Numbered from the stretch's first letter, positions 35,792 to 44,447 are shown. The stretch is DNA of 64,000 nt from Marinococcus sp. PL1-022 (GCF_033845285.1 NZ_JAWXCX010000001.1:2867495-2931494), one strand, 5' to 3'. Numbers and translations are program-made. Notes: generated from the letters alone by a model not told the origin.

Positions 35792-37021
35792 TTGACAGAC
35801 ATCACTACCGCTTCCCCGTTTACATTACATAATAAAAATGTAACATTTAAAAACCGCTTCGTTAAATCAGCCATGAGCGAAGGACTCGCCACAAAGGCTC
35901 ATATGCCGGACGTTGACATCTTCCGGCTTTACCATACCTGGGCCAAAGGAGGCGCGGGGTTACTCATTACCGGGAACGTGATGATCAACCAGCAGGCGCT
36001 TGGGGAGCCGGGCAATGTCGTGCTTGAAAGCGAAAAGCAGCTTGGCCTGTTCCAAGCCTGGGCCCGTGCCGGCACACATAATGACACCCATTTATGGATG
36101 CAGATCAATCATCCGGGCAAGCAGGTGCCAAAAGGCGTTGCACGTGAAGTCGTCGCCCCCTCTGCTGTACCTTTTGAATCAGGGCTCCAGCGCTTCTTTC
36201 CCAGCGCCCGGGCGCTAACCCATCCAGAAATAGAAAAGATCATCCGGCAGTTTGCCCATACCGCATCCCTGGCCAGGTGCGCCGGCTTTACCGGCGTCCA
36301 GATTCACGCCGCCCACGGCTATTTAATCAGCCAGTTTCTCTCCCCCCGTCATAATCAGCGCACCGATGAATGGGGTGGCTCGATTAAAAACCGCTTCCGC
36401 TTTTTACGTGAAATTTTTTACGCTGTCCGCGAAGCCGCAGGGCCGGAATTTCCTGTTGGAGTAAAAATTAACAGCGCAGATTTTATGAAAGCCGGCTTCT
36501 CCGAGGAAGAATCCCAATATGTAATTAAAGAGCTCGAACGCCTTGGAGCCGATATGATTGAAATTTCCGGGGGCACTTACGAACGCCCGGAATTATTCGG
36601 AAAAAATGCTTCTGCTTCTACGCTTCAGCGTGAAGCTTATTTCCTGGAATATGCTGAAAGCCTGAAGCAGACTACAGAAGTACCGGTGATTTTAACCGGA
36701 GGCTTCCGGACCCGCCCGGCGATGGACAGCGCGCTCCAGTCAGGGGCAGCCGATTTCATTGGTCTGGCAAGACCAATGGCTGTATACCCGGACTACCCGG
36801 CCAGGCTTCTTTCAAAGGCCCCGGTTCCCCGGACTGAACCTGCCAAAACCGGTCTTCCGCTTATTGACAATCTGGGGGTTATGGAGCTTGCATGGTACAA
36901 CCACCAGCTCGTCCGGCTGAGCAAAGGCCGGAAAGCTGCGCCCGGTTTTCCGGCTGTTTTCTCTTTAGGGCTTCTTCTGATGAAAAATGGCCTAAACATT
37001 ATCCGGCAGCGAAGAGGATAA
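35792..37021 (+). CDS. NADH:flavin oxidoreductase, Old Yellow Enzyme family
   Basis: A 409-residue FMN-dependent ene-reductase-like barrel. It has NRFVKSAMSEGLA near the N-terminus, WMQINHPGKQ, and the diagnostic block VQIHAAHGYLISQFLSPRHN followed by RTDEWGGS. The FMN phosphate site ILTGGFRT is near residue 305. It lacks the C-terminal iron-sulfur domain of dienoyl-CoA reductase. The last 40 residues are an extra basic tail. Translation starts at TTG (35792), preceded by AAGGAGAGG. The neighbouring SDR and MDR genes make a small cluster of redox enzymes. Confidence 0.9.
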   Translation: MTDITTASPFTLHNKNVTFKNRFVKSAMSEGLATKAHMPDVDIFRLYHTWAKGGAGLLITGNVMINQQALGEPGNVVLESEKQLGLFQAWARAGTHNDTHLWMQINHPGKQVPKGVAREVVAPSAVPFESGLQRFFPSARALTHPEIEKIIRQFAHTASLARCAGFTGVQIHAAHGYLISQFLSPRHNQRTDEWGGSIKNRFRFLREIFYAVREAAGPEFPVGVKINSADFMKAGFSEEESQYVIKELERLGADMIEISGGTYERPELFGKNASASTLQREAYFLEYAESLKQTTEVPVILTGGFRTRPAMDSALQSGAADFIGLARPMAVYPDYPARLLSKAPVPRTEPAKTGLPLIDNLGVMELAWYNHQLVRLSKGRKAAPGFPAVFSLGLLLMKNGLNIIRQRRG

Positions 37022-37032
37022 ACTTTTTCGCT

Positions 37033-37824
37033 TTACAGAGCCTTTATCAGGCCGCCATCCACGAGCAGTGTCTGGCCGGTCACATAGGTGTTGGCAAAGG
37101 AGCCGTAAAAAACGACCTGAGCCGCAAACTCCTCCGGCTGCCCATAGCGTCCAAGCGGGATCGCTGCTTCTGATTCACTGCGCACCTCCTCAGCGCTCTT
37201 ATTTATTTGTTCAGCCTTTCTTCCATCGAGCTCTGTTACCCGGTCTGTCGCTATTTTTCCGGGCCCAATGGAATTAATGAGAATACCGTGCGGAGCAAGC
37301 TCCTGGGACAGACCTTTGGCAAGGCCCATCAAGCCGGCCCGGAATGTATTCGATAAAATCAAATTATCCAGCGTCTGCTTCATCGAAGAAGACGTAATAT
37401 TAACAATCCGGCCGCCCCCGCTCTGCTTCATTGAAGGCAGTACTGCACGTATGGCACGAACAAAGCTCATCAGGTTTAAGTCAAACGCCTTCTGCCAGTC
37501 CCCGTCATCGAAATCATCAAACGTGCCGGCAGGAGGACCACCGGCGTTATTAACGAGCACATCGACCGGACCGAACGCTTCCACGGTATATTCAACAAGC
37601 GCCTTTACCTCCACTTCTTTCGTAATATCGCACACATAATAGCTCACCCGGCCGCGGCCGCTCAAAGACAAAAGCTCTTTTTCCGCCTCTCTAAGGCTCT
37701 CCTCCGAGCGGCCCGTAATCACGATGTCAGCACCTTCCTTTGCAAATGCGGCGGCCGATGCTTTTCCAAGCCCCCGGCTTGACGCCAGTACAAGCACTGT
37801 TTTTCCTGCAAGCTTCAAATCCAT
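37033..37824 (-). CDS. Divergent short-chain dehydrogenase (SDR) lacking the YxxxK pair
   Basis: A 263-residue Rossmann protein of the SDR superfamily. The cofactor motif is ASSRGLGKA (14-22), the structural NNAGGPP is at 92-98 and the catalytic-serine strand is NITSSS (142-147). Where the active-site YxxxK should be there is SNTFR (158-162), so Tyr is Ser and Lys is Arg. This variant occurs in a known group of bacterial SDRs annotated as oxidoreductases. The substrate is unknown. AAAGGAG precedes the ATG. It is convergent with the OYE gene, which ends only 11 bases away. Confidence 0.88.
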   Translation of the reverse strand: MDLKLAGKTVLVLASSRGLGKASAAAFAKEGADIVITGRSEESLREAEKELLSLSGRGRVSYYVCDITKEVEVKALVEYTVEAFGPVDVLVNNAGGPPAGTFDDFDDGDWQKAFDLNLMSFVRAIRAVLPSMKQSGGGRIVNITSSSMKQTLDNLILSNTFRAGLMGLAKGLSQELAPHGILINSIGPGKIATDRVTELDGRKAEQINKSAEEVRSESEAAIPLGRYGQPEEFAAQVVFYGSFANTYVTGQTLLVDGGLIKAL

Positions 37825-37859
37825 GCTTTGCTCTCCTTTCTTCTGCGAACCGGGTGTAT

Positions 37860-38558
37860 TTATACCGGCGGCTGCATCTGTTTTGTTTCTTCTATTAGCT
37901 CTTCGGTATCAAATTCGTCCTCAATTTTTCGTTTAAGTACGTAGCCGAGCACAGCTATCATCAGCGCTACCGACCCCAGAATAATCATTTTCACTGGTTC
38001 GAAGGAAAGAATACTCGAGCCAAAAAAGCCAAGCAGAATGGCTCTTGGTATGGTTCCGAGCAGAGTTGCACCCAGGTACTGCCGCCAGCCTACGTCCATC
38101 CGGGCGCTGAGGGACGTTAATAAATCGTAATGAAGCACCGGAATGAGCCGGAGCATTAATAAAAATTTGAAGCCGTGCTCCTCAAGCTCTTCCTTGATTT
38201 TGTCCAGCTCCTCCATATTTTTCTTATCTAAATTTAAATCTCCCGCCTTGCGTCTTTTTGTAAAAAAAGAAACAGAAGCGCCGAGAACGGCTCCAAGAAA
38301 AATAAGGAGGGCGCCCAGCCAGTGTCCAAACAAAAAACCGGCAGCTATGGCGACCACGGGCAATGGAATCAGCAAATACGGCCGGATCGCAAATAACAGC
38401 AGCAGAACAATCGGTCCTAAAAATCCGATGCTTTCCATCCATCCTTTCACATCCTCGGGGTTGAGGTGCAGGTAAAAGCGGGAAAGCATCAGAATCAGGA
38501 ACGCGGCACTTACCGTAATTGTCAGCCGTAGAGCATAGTGTTTTAATTTTGCTTTCAT
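37860..38558 (-). CDS. TVP38/TMEM64-family membrane protein
   Basis: A 232-residue DedA-like (VTT domain) protein with five or six hydrophobic segments. It has the family core AGFLFGHWLGALLIFLGAVLG and the re-entrant block LMLRLIPVLHYDLLTSLSARM. The C-terminus is acidic (EDEFDTEELIEETKQM). Related proteins act in lipid or membrane homeostasis; none of this is specific here. AAGGAGG precedes the ATG. A TATAAT box on the minus strand at 38587-38592 may be its -10 box. The divergent Bcr-type exporter starts 204 bases away. Confidence 0.87.
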   Translation of the reverse strand: MKAKLKHYALRLTITVSAAFLILMLSRFYLHLNPEDVKGWMESIGFLGPIVLLLLFAIRPYLLIPLPVVAIAAGFLFGHWLGALLIFLGAVLGASVSFFTKRRKAGDLNLDKKNMEELDKIKEELEEHGFKFLLMLRLIPVLHYDLLTSLSARMDVGWRQYLGATLLGTIPRAILLGFFGSSILSFEPVKMIILGSVALMIAVLGYVLKRKIEDEFDTEELIEETKQMQPPV

Positions 38559-38762
38559 CGAGCCTTCCTCCTTATTATCTATCTTTATTATAACGGAGAA
38601 GCGGGATCATACACCTTATTTCCAAAAAAATTATACTTGTAAACATGGTCTATTTTTACGAGTATGGGCAAAAAACTTTCCATCTCTTCTTTTTTTAGTT
38701 AAGCTGAAGCAGGTTTAAGCTTTTCCTTCAATCATACCTTCGCTTAGAAAGGCGGTCTACAT

Positions 38763-39971
38763 ATGAACCAATTAACCGGATTCAAGCGGGCCCGTTTTGT
38801 TATCCTGCTTGGAGCACTTGCAGCACTTATTCCTTTGACTATTGATATGTACCTCCCCGCCCTGCCTGATATTACCGACTCCTACGAAACCAGTGCCTCT
38901 ACCGTACAGCTGAGCTTGACAGCCTGTCTGCTCGGGCTCGGGGTTGGCCAGCTCGTTGCCGGAGCTCTCAGTGACGTGTACGGTCGGCGCCGGCCGCTGA
39001 TTATCGCTCTAATCGTTTATATTGCTGCGTCAGCCGCCTGTATTTTTGCGCCGAATATTTTCATCCTGATCGCCGGTCGTTTTATACAGGGCTTTGCTGC
39101 GTCAGCCGGACTCGTTATTTCCCGGGCAATTGTCCGGGACGTCAGCAACGGGGCTGAACTCACAAAGCTGTTTGCCCTGCTGATGCTCGTCAATAACCTT
39201 GTGCCGCTGCTCGCCCCTTCCATAGGGAGCGGAGTGCTCCTTTTCACCAGCTGGCCCGGAATCTTTTTGACCCTGTCTGTACTAGGTACTATTCTGCTGC
39301 TGGTCACAGTGTTCCGTTTAGGCGAGACGCTTCCTGTGGAAGAACGGGTGCCGAGCAATCTCAGCACTACCTTCAGTAATTTTCTATCTCTTCTTAAAGA
39401 CCGGCAGTTCTCAGGGTACGCTCTATCCCAGGGCTTTATGATCGGCGGTATTTTTGCCTATGTGGCCGGCACTCCGTTTATTTATCAAAATATATACGGT
39501 GTATCCCCACAGGTGTTCAGTATTCTGTTTGGGTTAAACGGACTCGGTCTTCTGCTTGGCACGTTTATGGTTGGCCGCTTTGCTTCCGTCATTCCTGAAA
39601 AAATATTTCTTGAATCCGGACTTGTGATGGCTTTTGTCGCCGGACTCGCTTTGCTTGTGGTCGTTATTTTTGAAGGACCGCTCTGGGGCATTGTACTGCC
39701 TATTCTGTTTTTTGTTACCTCTATCGGCTTTGTCGCCACCTCGTCGTTTTCTCTTGCGATGGAAACCCAGAGCCATATTGCCGGCAGCGCTTCAGCACTC
39801 TTAGGTCTTCTTCCGTTTGTGCTCGGTGCTGTTACCGCCCCTATGGTTGGGATTGCCGGCGAAGATACGGCCATTCCCATGGGGCTGACTATCTTTTTGA
39901 TGAGCGCGTTAGCCCTTGCAACGTATTTCTTCATGGCTAAACGTGGCGGACCGGCAGAAAAGCCGGCTTGA
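38763..39971 (+). CDS. Bcr/CflA-family MFS drug exporter
   Basis: A 402-residue, 12-TM major facilitator. The N-terminal TM1 motif IDMYLPALPDI is diagnostic of the Bcr/CflA group. The loop 2-3 motif is GALSDVYGRRRPL, and motif C-like GLVISRAIVRD and GLGLLLGTFMVGRF follow. The predicted role is proton-coupled export of drugs or metabolites. An AAAGGCGG site precedes the ATG. No local regulator is linked. The stop is followed by the small membrane gene without a clear terminator, so read-through is possible. Confidence 0.92.
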   Translation: MNQLTGFKRARFVILLGALAALIPLTIDMYLPALPDITDSYETSASTVQLSLTACLLGLGVGQLVAGALSDVYGRRRPLIIALIVYIAASAACIFAPNIFILIAGRFIQGFAASAGLVISRAIVRDVSNGAELTKLFALLMLVNNLVPLLAPSIGSGVLLFTSWPGIFLTLSVLGTILLLVTVFRLGETLPVEERVPSNLSTTFSNFLSLLKDRQFSGYALSQGFMIGGIFAYVAGTPFIYQNIYGVSPQVFSILFGLNGLGLLLGTFMVGRFASVIPEKIFLESGLVMAFVAGLALLVVVIFEGPLWGIVLPILFFVTSIGFVATSSFSLAMETQSHIAGSASALLGLLPFVLGAVTAPMVGIAGEDTAIPMGLTIFLMSALALATYFFMAKRGGPAEKPA

Positions 39972-40017
39972 TAACCGATAATAATTTTCCATTAATTTAT
40001 TTATTGGAGTGATATTT

Positions 40018-40311
40018 ATGCTTCAAAAACTTTATTCTCTGGGATTTTCACTCATTATTATCAGTCTCGTGCTTTTTGGGTATCTATTAATCCGACACGA
40101 AAATGGTTATATTTTCGCTGTCTTAATATTTCTTATTGGTTTACTGCTGCTTTTGTTCATTTCTAATAAAAAGAGCACAGAAAGAAGCTTACTCTGCCGC
40201 ATTCAACTGCATAAATACCAGGCCATTGGCCGGGACCCGGATATCAATTCCAAATTTATCTATGAGTGCATGAGGTGCGGGCAGCGTAAAAGTGTATTTC
40301 GGGCAAATTGA
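40018..40311 (+). CDS. Small membrane protein with C-terminal zinc-ribbon-like half
   Basis: An unrecognised 97-residue protein. Two hydrophobic segments (about 8-26 and 31-50) are followed by a cytoplasmic tail. There a Cys (CRIQLHKY) and the pair ECMRCGQRKS could bind a metal together with the histidine. I start at the ATG at 40018, with GGAG 8 bases upstream, rather than at the GTG three codons before. It lies between the drug exporter and the intracellular protease on the same strand, and no function follows from that. Confidence 0.7.
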   Translation: MLQKLYSLGFSLIIISLVLFGYLLIRHENGYIFAVLIFLIGLLLLLFISNKKSTERSLLCRIQLHKYQAIGRDPDINSKFIYECMRCGQRKSVFRAN

Positions 40312-40393
40312 TTTTTTACTGGTTTACTTTCTCCGTTGATCATGCCTTTTCATAACAGGAAACGCTATTACATCCTGATGAGGAGGCATTATT

Positions 40394-41362
40394 ATGAGTT
40401 ATGTATCTTTAGTTCCGTTCCGAAAAGAAAGCGATGCTTCTGTCACATCTTACGTACCGGCTGGTGTAGAAATGATCGAAGCACCGCTGCAGTGGGAAGA
40501 AACATCTCAGGGCGCAGGCAATGTTGTCGCGGTCATTGATACCGGCTGCCAGACGGATCACCCTGATCTGCAGCATCAAATTATCGGCGGGCTCAACTTC
40601 ACCAGGGATTACCTGGGGGACCCAGCAAATTTTGAAGACAATAACGGACATGGCACTCACGTGGCCGGCACTATCGCCGCTGCCAAGAATGGCCTTGGTA
40701 TTGTCGGCGTTGCCCCTAAAGCCGGACTGCTGATTTTAAAAGCACTGAACGGATCAGGAAGCGGGAGCATGCAGGGAATTATCGAGGCTGTCCGCTACGC
40801 GGTTTCCTGGCGGGGCACTAACGGAGAACGGGTACGTGTAATCAGCATGTCCCTCGGCGGTCCCAAGGACGTCCCTGAGCTGCACGAGGCCATTAAAGAA
40901 GCCGTTGCGGCCGATATTGCTGTTGTCTGTGCCGCTGGAAATGAAGGAGACGGGAACGTCGATACTGAAGAGTTTGCCTATCCGGGTGCTTATAATGAAG
41001 TCATTCAGGTCGGGGCGGTGAACTTTTCCAGTGAGTTGACCCCGTTTACAAATACCAACGACGAAATTGATCTCACAGCGCCAGGGGCTTCGATTTTATC
41101 TACGTATGTGGGGAGCTCCTACACCAGGCTGAGCGGCACTTCCATGGCAGCTCCTCACGTTTCCGGCGCTCTTGCCCTTGTAACCAACTGGGCGGAAGAA
41201 GGCTTTGGCCGGCGCATTTCCGAACCGGAGATGTATGCCCAGCTGCTCCGCCGCACTGTTCCTCTCGGCTATCCATTGAGCGCAGAGGGCAGCGGCCTGC
41301 TGATGCTCGGTACTGTTAAACGTCTAGCCCGGGGAGCCCAAAGTGAAACCGTCGTCCGCTGA
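40394..41362 (+). CDS. isp: Intracellular subtilisin-type serine protease
   Basis: A 322-residue S8 peptidase with the triad Asp49 ([14 protein letters not shown]), His86 ([10 protein letters not shown]) and Ser250 ([13 protein letters not shown]). Asn183 lies in AAGNEG. There is no signal peptide. The N-terminal extension of about 20 residues contains LVPF (6-9), matching the LIPY-type motif that blocks the active site in intracellular subtilisins until it is removed. It is therefore likely a cytoplasmic protease made as an inactive form, used in stationary phase for protein turnover. AGGAGG precedes the ATG, and a terminator follows. Confidence 0.93.
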   Translation: MSYVSLVPFRKESDASVTSYVPAGVEMIEAPLQWEETSQGAGNVVAVIDTGCQTDHPDLQHQIIGGLNFTRDYLGDPANFEDNNGHGTHVAGTIAAAKNGLGIVGVAPKAGLLILKALNGSGSGSMQGIIEAVRYAVSWRGTNGERVRVISMSLGGPKDVPELHEAIKEAVAADIAVVCAAGNEGDGNVDTEEFAYPGAYNEVIQVGAVNFSSELTPFTNTNDEIDLTAPGASILSTYVGSSYTRLSGTSMAAPHVSGALALVTNWAEEGFGRRISEPEMYAQLLRRTVPLGYPLSAEGSGLLMLGTVKRLARGAQSETVVR

Positions 41363-41379
41363 CCCGGCGGGTATACAAA

Positions 41380-41409
41380 AAAGCCAGGCCGGATGCCGGT
41401 CTGGCTTTT
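41380..41409. terminator. Bidirectional terminator after the intracellular protease
   Basis: A 13-bp stem (41380-41392 with 41396-41408, one G-U pair), a 3-base loop and T residues. It also suits the convergent MpsC-like gene. Confidence 0.88.
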
Positions 41410-41424
41410 ACATAACCTATAAAG

Positions 41425-42144
41425 CTATTCTGCCGCTGATACGGGGTCCGTAACAAATACTACAACGCTTGTATCGTTATAAAAATCCCAGTCCACGAAA
41501 ATATCATGTACCTTCGCTCCAAACAGCTTATCAAAGCGTATCTCGTTTAACAATTGCTTTTCCAGATGGCGCTTCGCGGTTTTCAGGTTTGCTCCATGCC
41601 CCAGGCTGATTAATTCTTTTTCGATCAGAATTAAGATGCCTGTCCGAGCCGCAATCAATGTCCGCTCGTTAATTTGATACATTGCAATATCGTCAGGAAT
41701 TTTTTCTGTTTTGGCACTGACATCGTTCACTTTTCTTTTAATGTTTTCGATATATTCCGGACGTTTCTTTTCATTTTTGGTTTTCAATTCCTGTGAATTT
41801 AAGGCAGTAATCATGCCCGAGCGGTTTTCGATATTCCAGTCAAAGTAAAACTCCCAGCCCTCTATATCTGCAATCCTTGAAAGATAATGCTTTACTTCCG
41901 GAAGGATCTGCTCCATCATGGTCTCCCGAAGCTCTTCCACAGCTTCCTGGTTTCTCTGCCCCATGATCACCTGTTCCATCGGGGACAGAAATTTGCGGAT
42001 GTGCATTACGATGCAATGAGGATCAATGCTGACGTAGACCGATTCAGGCCCCTTCCCAAAGTGATCCCGTAATAATTTTCCGAGGTAGCTTCCCAAATGC
42101 TTCTGTTGTTCCTGGAGATCTTCACCTGAGTGATTTTCCGCCAT
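41425..42144 (-). CDS. MpsC-family (DUF2294) protein
   Basis: A 239-residue soluble protein with two related halves of the DUF2294 type, now named MpsC after the Staphylococcus cation/bicarbonate system. The first half has LGKLLRDHFGKGPESVYVSID and ends in WEFYFDWNIENRSG. The second repeats the pattern with ERTLIAARTGILILIEKEL and VHDIFVDWDFYNDTSVVVF. The mpsA and mpsB transporter genes are not next to it, so it may be a stand-alone paralogue. GAGGAGAGG precedes the ATG. Its biochemical activity is not established. Confidence 0.82.
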   Translation of the reverse strand: MAENHSGEDLQEQQKHLGSYLGKLLRDHFGKGPESVYVSIDPHCIVMHIRKFLSPMEQVIMGQRNQEAVEELRETMMEQILPEVKHYLSRIADIEGWEFYFDWNIENRSGMITALNSQELKTKNEKKRPEYIENIKRKVNDVSAKTEKIPDDIAMYQINERTLIAARTGILILIEKELISLGHGANLKTAKRHLEKQLLNEIRFDKLFGAKVHDIFVDWDFYNDTSVVVFVTDPVSAAE

Positions 42145-42215
42145 TGTCCTCTCCTCCTCATAGTGTGTACACCGGTTATATTCAAAGACCCTGGAAAAAG
42201 ATCTATGTATTAATT

Positions 42216-42247
42216 GAAAAATAAAGGCCTACCTCCCCGGGAAGGCC
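42216..42247 (-). terminator. Minus-strand terminator between the 54-aa gene and the MpsC-like gene
   Basis: On the minus strand GGCCTTCC pairs with GGTAGGCC (one mismatch) around a 6-base loop and is followed by TTTATTTTTC. It would stop transcription coming from the small genes upstream. Confidence 0.6.
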
Positions 42248-42272
42248 GGCCGTTGTGCCCACAAATATCACC

Positions 42273-42300
42273 TTGACAAATGATATCCTATTATTACATT
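42273..42300 (+). promoter_or_regulatory. Orphan sigma-A-like promoter
   Basis: A perfect TTGACA is followed after 16 bases by TACATT on the plus strand. No plus-strand gene follows; the next genes are on the minus strand. It might drive a small or antisense RNA against the 54-residue gene, or be fortuitous. Confidence 0.35.
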
Positions 42301-42378
42301 CCCATTCCGGCGCTTCGTTCAATCATTTAATTTTAATAATCTGCGTTTAACCTGCGTGTTTATTAAAAAAGCCCAGTT

Positions 42379-42407
42379 AAAAAGCCGGACACTTTTTCAG
42401 CGCCGGC
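42379..42407 (-). terminator. Possible terminator after the 54-aa gene
   Basis: On the minus strand GCCGG and CCGGC form a short stem with a long loop, followed by T5. It lies 14 bases past the small gene stop. The stem is weak. Confidence 0.45.
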
Positions 42408-42420
42408 CCTTCTCCTGTAT

Positions 42421-42585
42421 CTACCTCATACTCCGTACATCAAAACGATTTCTGCGTTCCCTGGCGAGCAGCCGGTGAACAGCTTGCTGCCGACCTTGCA
42501 CACGCATGGTCCGCCGTGTTTTTATGAAGAAAATCACGGAAGAAAAAACAGCTCCAATCAGCAGTCCAATCAAAAAACCAAGCAT
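42421..42585 (-). CDS. 54-residue single-pass membrane peptide, unknown
   Basis: A short gene with a strong GGGAGG site 8 bases before its ATG at 42585. The product begins MLGFLIGLLIGAVFSSVIFF, a clear membrane segment with two GLxxG-like steps. An Arg-rich cytoplasmic tail follows (about 12 Arg of 34 residues) and ends RSMR. No homologue comes to mind. The RBS, the hydrophobic-then-basic layout and a terminator-like stem downstream support a real gene. It could be a regulator of a membrane protein or a stress peptide; neither is shown. Confidence 0.6.
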   Translation of the reverse strand: MLGFLIGLLIGAVFSSVIFFIKTRRTMRVQGRQQAVHRLLARERRNRFDVRSMR

Positions 42586-42681
42586 GAAACCCCTCCCAAA
42601 TAGTGGTAAAATGTCAGAATTACCATAACAAGGACGTAGAGGTATTAGTCTTAGCAGCTGTTTCCTGTTATGTACGAAGTA

Positions 42682-43011
42682 CTATAATTTTGGTTCGTAG
42701 AATTCTACACGGAGACCTTCAAGCGTCAGTTCCTCCGGCTTCCATTCCCCTTCTTCAAGCAGCCCTTCCCGGGTAAACACAAGGGAGTCCTTGTCCTGAA
42801 AATCTTCAAGCTCCCAGTAAAACATCCGCTGTTCTTCCTGGTAGATCTCAAGATAAGCGGCATTCGAATTTTCCTTTGCATGGCCTTTAAATAAACCAAA
42901 AGGGAATGTTTTTTTGGACCGGTTTGCCATTTTTCTGAACGTGAACTTATGTGTTTCATCAACGGTGCCGTGTATTTCATCTTCATATATATTAATTTCT
43001 ATCGTTCTCAA
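42682..43011 (-). CDS. Unknown 109-aa acidic protein
   Basis: I do not recognise this protein. It begins MRTIEINIYEDEIHGTVDETHKF. It is soluble, rich in Glu and aromatic residues, and appears to be all beta strands (IEINIYE, AYLEIYQE, RMFYWELEDF, LRVEFYEPKL). Translation would start at TTG, with GGGAG 8 bases upstream. It stands alone in an AT-rich stretch between the 54-residue gene and the DUF418 gene. No ligand or enzymatic motif is visible. Confidence 0.65.
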   Translation of the reverse strand: MRTIEINIYEDEIHGTVDETHKFTFRKMANRSKKTFPFGLFKGHAKENSNAAYLEIYQEEQRMFYWELEDFQDKDSLVFTREGLLEEGEWKPEELTLEGLRVEFYEPKL

Positions 43012-43065
43012 TGTATCGCTCCCTTTCTGTATTTATTTCCGACTGATGATTACTTATCAATAAAG

Positions 43066-43096
43066 AGCTCTGTATTCTTTAACGTTATGCAGAGCT
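43066..43096. other. Stem-loop in the 43.0-43.2 kb intergenic region
   Basis: AGCTCTGTAT pairs with ATGCAGAGCT (one G-U) around an 11-base AT-rich loop. No T run follows on either strand. The rest of the 230-base gap before the DUF418 gene shows only a TATACT-like box near 43207 with a poor -35. Confidence 0.35.
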
Positions 43097-43241
43097 GTAG
43101 AGAAATAACATGTCTACCATACTTCTTTACTACCCTCATTTTTTCCCATGTAATCTTTCTTTAAGGAATTACCGCAACCTTCTCTCCCTCTGTACGTAGT
43201 TTTGATATACTGGATCCAGTTTCTACGAAGGAGGACATCAG

Positions 43242-44441
43242 ATGGCCCAGGCAGTATCTCTACAAGAACGTATACATACTATCGACATGCTAAGAGGCTT
43301 TGCCCTGCTCGGCATTATACTGGCAAACATGGCTGCCTTTAAAGCTTTAGGCTTCAGCCAGTACGCAGACATGGTAAATACCAGCCTGACGGAGACCAAA
43401 GCGGCCGGTCAAACGATTAATACGCTGCTGGACTTTTTTGTGATTGGAAAATTTTATCCCCTGTTTTCTTTTTTATTCGGGCTCGGATTTTATATGTTCT
43501 ACAAACGGCTTGTGGAAAAAAACCTTCCCGCTGACCGGATTTTTCAGCGCCGGCTTCTTTTTTTGCTGTTTATCGGCTTGATTCATCTCGTTTTTTTATG
43601 GTCAGGCGATATTCTTCATCTATATGCAGTGACCGGCTTCTTTCTGCTTATGTTCACCCATAGAAGCAGTAAAGCAGTTTTAGCGTGGGCTCTTGGACTG
43701 ATCCTTGCCTCGGGCTTCTTTATGACGCTTCTCTTAACTGCAGCCTCCGCGGGCACCGCCTCAATGAATCCCGGGTCTTCTGCCCGGCAGTCCGTTACCT
43801 CCGGCATTTCTGTCATGGCAAACGGCTCCTACGGCGATATTTTATCCTACCGGCTGAGTAATGAAGTCATATTCGTCCTGCTCCAGCTTCCGTTTTCTCT
43901 CCCCTTCATTCTTGGGTTATTTCTTCTCGGCTTCTATTTTGGACGCCGGAGCATGTTTACAGAAGCTGAAGCTCATTTGAAGTCATGGAAGCGTCTCTGG
44001 CTGCACAGCCTGTGGCTTGGCATTATCCTGAATGTTCTGGTCACAGCATTTAAGCAGGAATGGATAACCCTGCCCGGCGGCCTCAGCACCGGACTCGGAG
44101 AGGGCCTGAATTATTTGGCCGGACCGGTGATGATGCTGTTTTACGTGTCGTCCTTTGTGCTGGCTGCAAAAAAACCAGGCCTGTGCCGCTTTCTGCTTCC
44201 TTTCGCTCCCATGGGGAGACTTGCTTTAACGAACTACCTGCTGCAGACGGTTATTGCTGTTCTCCTGTTCCATGGCTACGGTCTGGGGCTGTTCGGAGAG
44301 ATTTCTGTTACTGGCGGTTTTACTGCAGCGTTACTCATTTACTTTATTCAGCTCGCCGGCAGCCACTGGTATCTGAAAAAATTTTCCCAGGGGCCCATGG
44401 AATATCTGTGGCGCAAATGGACCTACGCCCGTACAGCGTGA
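43242..44441 (+). CDS. DUF418 (YeiB-like) membrane protein
   Basis: A 399-residue membrane protein. It opens RIHTIDMLRGFALLGIILANM, the usual start of the DUF418/YeiB group, and has about ten hydrophobic segments. Conserved blocks are FYPLFSFLFGLGFYMFYKR and the C-terminal MGRLALTNYLLQTVIAVLLFHGYGLGL. This group is related to membrane acyltransferases, but no activity is established for close members. AAGGAGG precedes the ATG. The gene is convergent with the 62-residue membrane gene. Confidence 0.9.
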   Translation: MAQAVSLQERIHTIDMLRGFALLGIILANMAAFKALGFSQYADMVNTSLTETKAAGQTINTLLDFFVIGKFYPLFSFLFGLGFYMFYKRLVEKNLPADRIFQRRLLFLLFIGLIHLVFLWSGDILHLYAVTGFFLLMFTHRSSKAVLAWALGLILASGFFMTLLLTAASAGTASMNPGSSARQSVTSGISVMANGSYGDILSYRLSNEVIFVLLQLPFSLPFILGLFLLGFYFGRRSMFTEAEAHLKSWKRLWLHSLWLGIILNVLVTAFKQEWITLPGGLSTGLGEGLNYLAGPVMMLFYVSSFVLAAKKPGLCRFLLPFAPMGRLALTNYLLQTVIAVLLFHGYGLGLFGEISVTGGFTAALLIYFIQLAGSHWYLKKFSQGPMEYLWRKWTYARTA

Positions 44442-44447
44442 ACCTAA

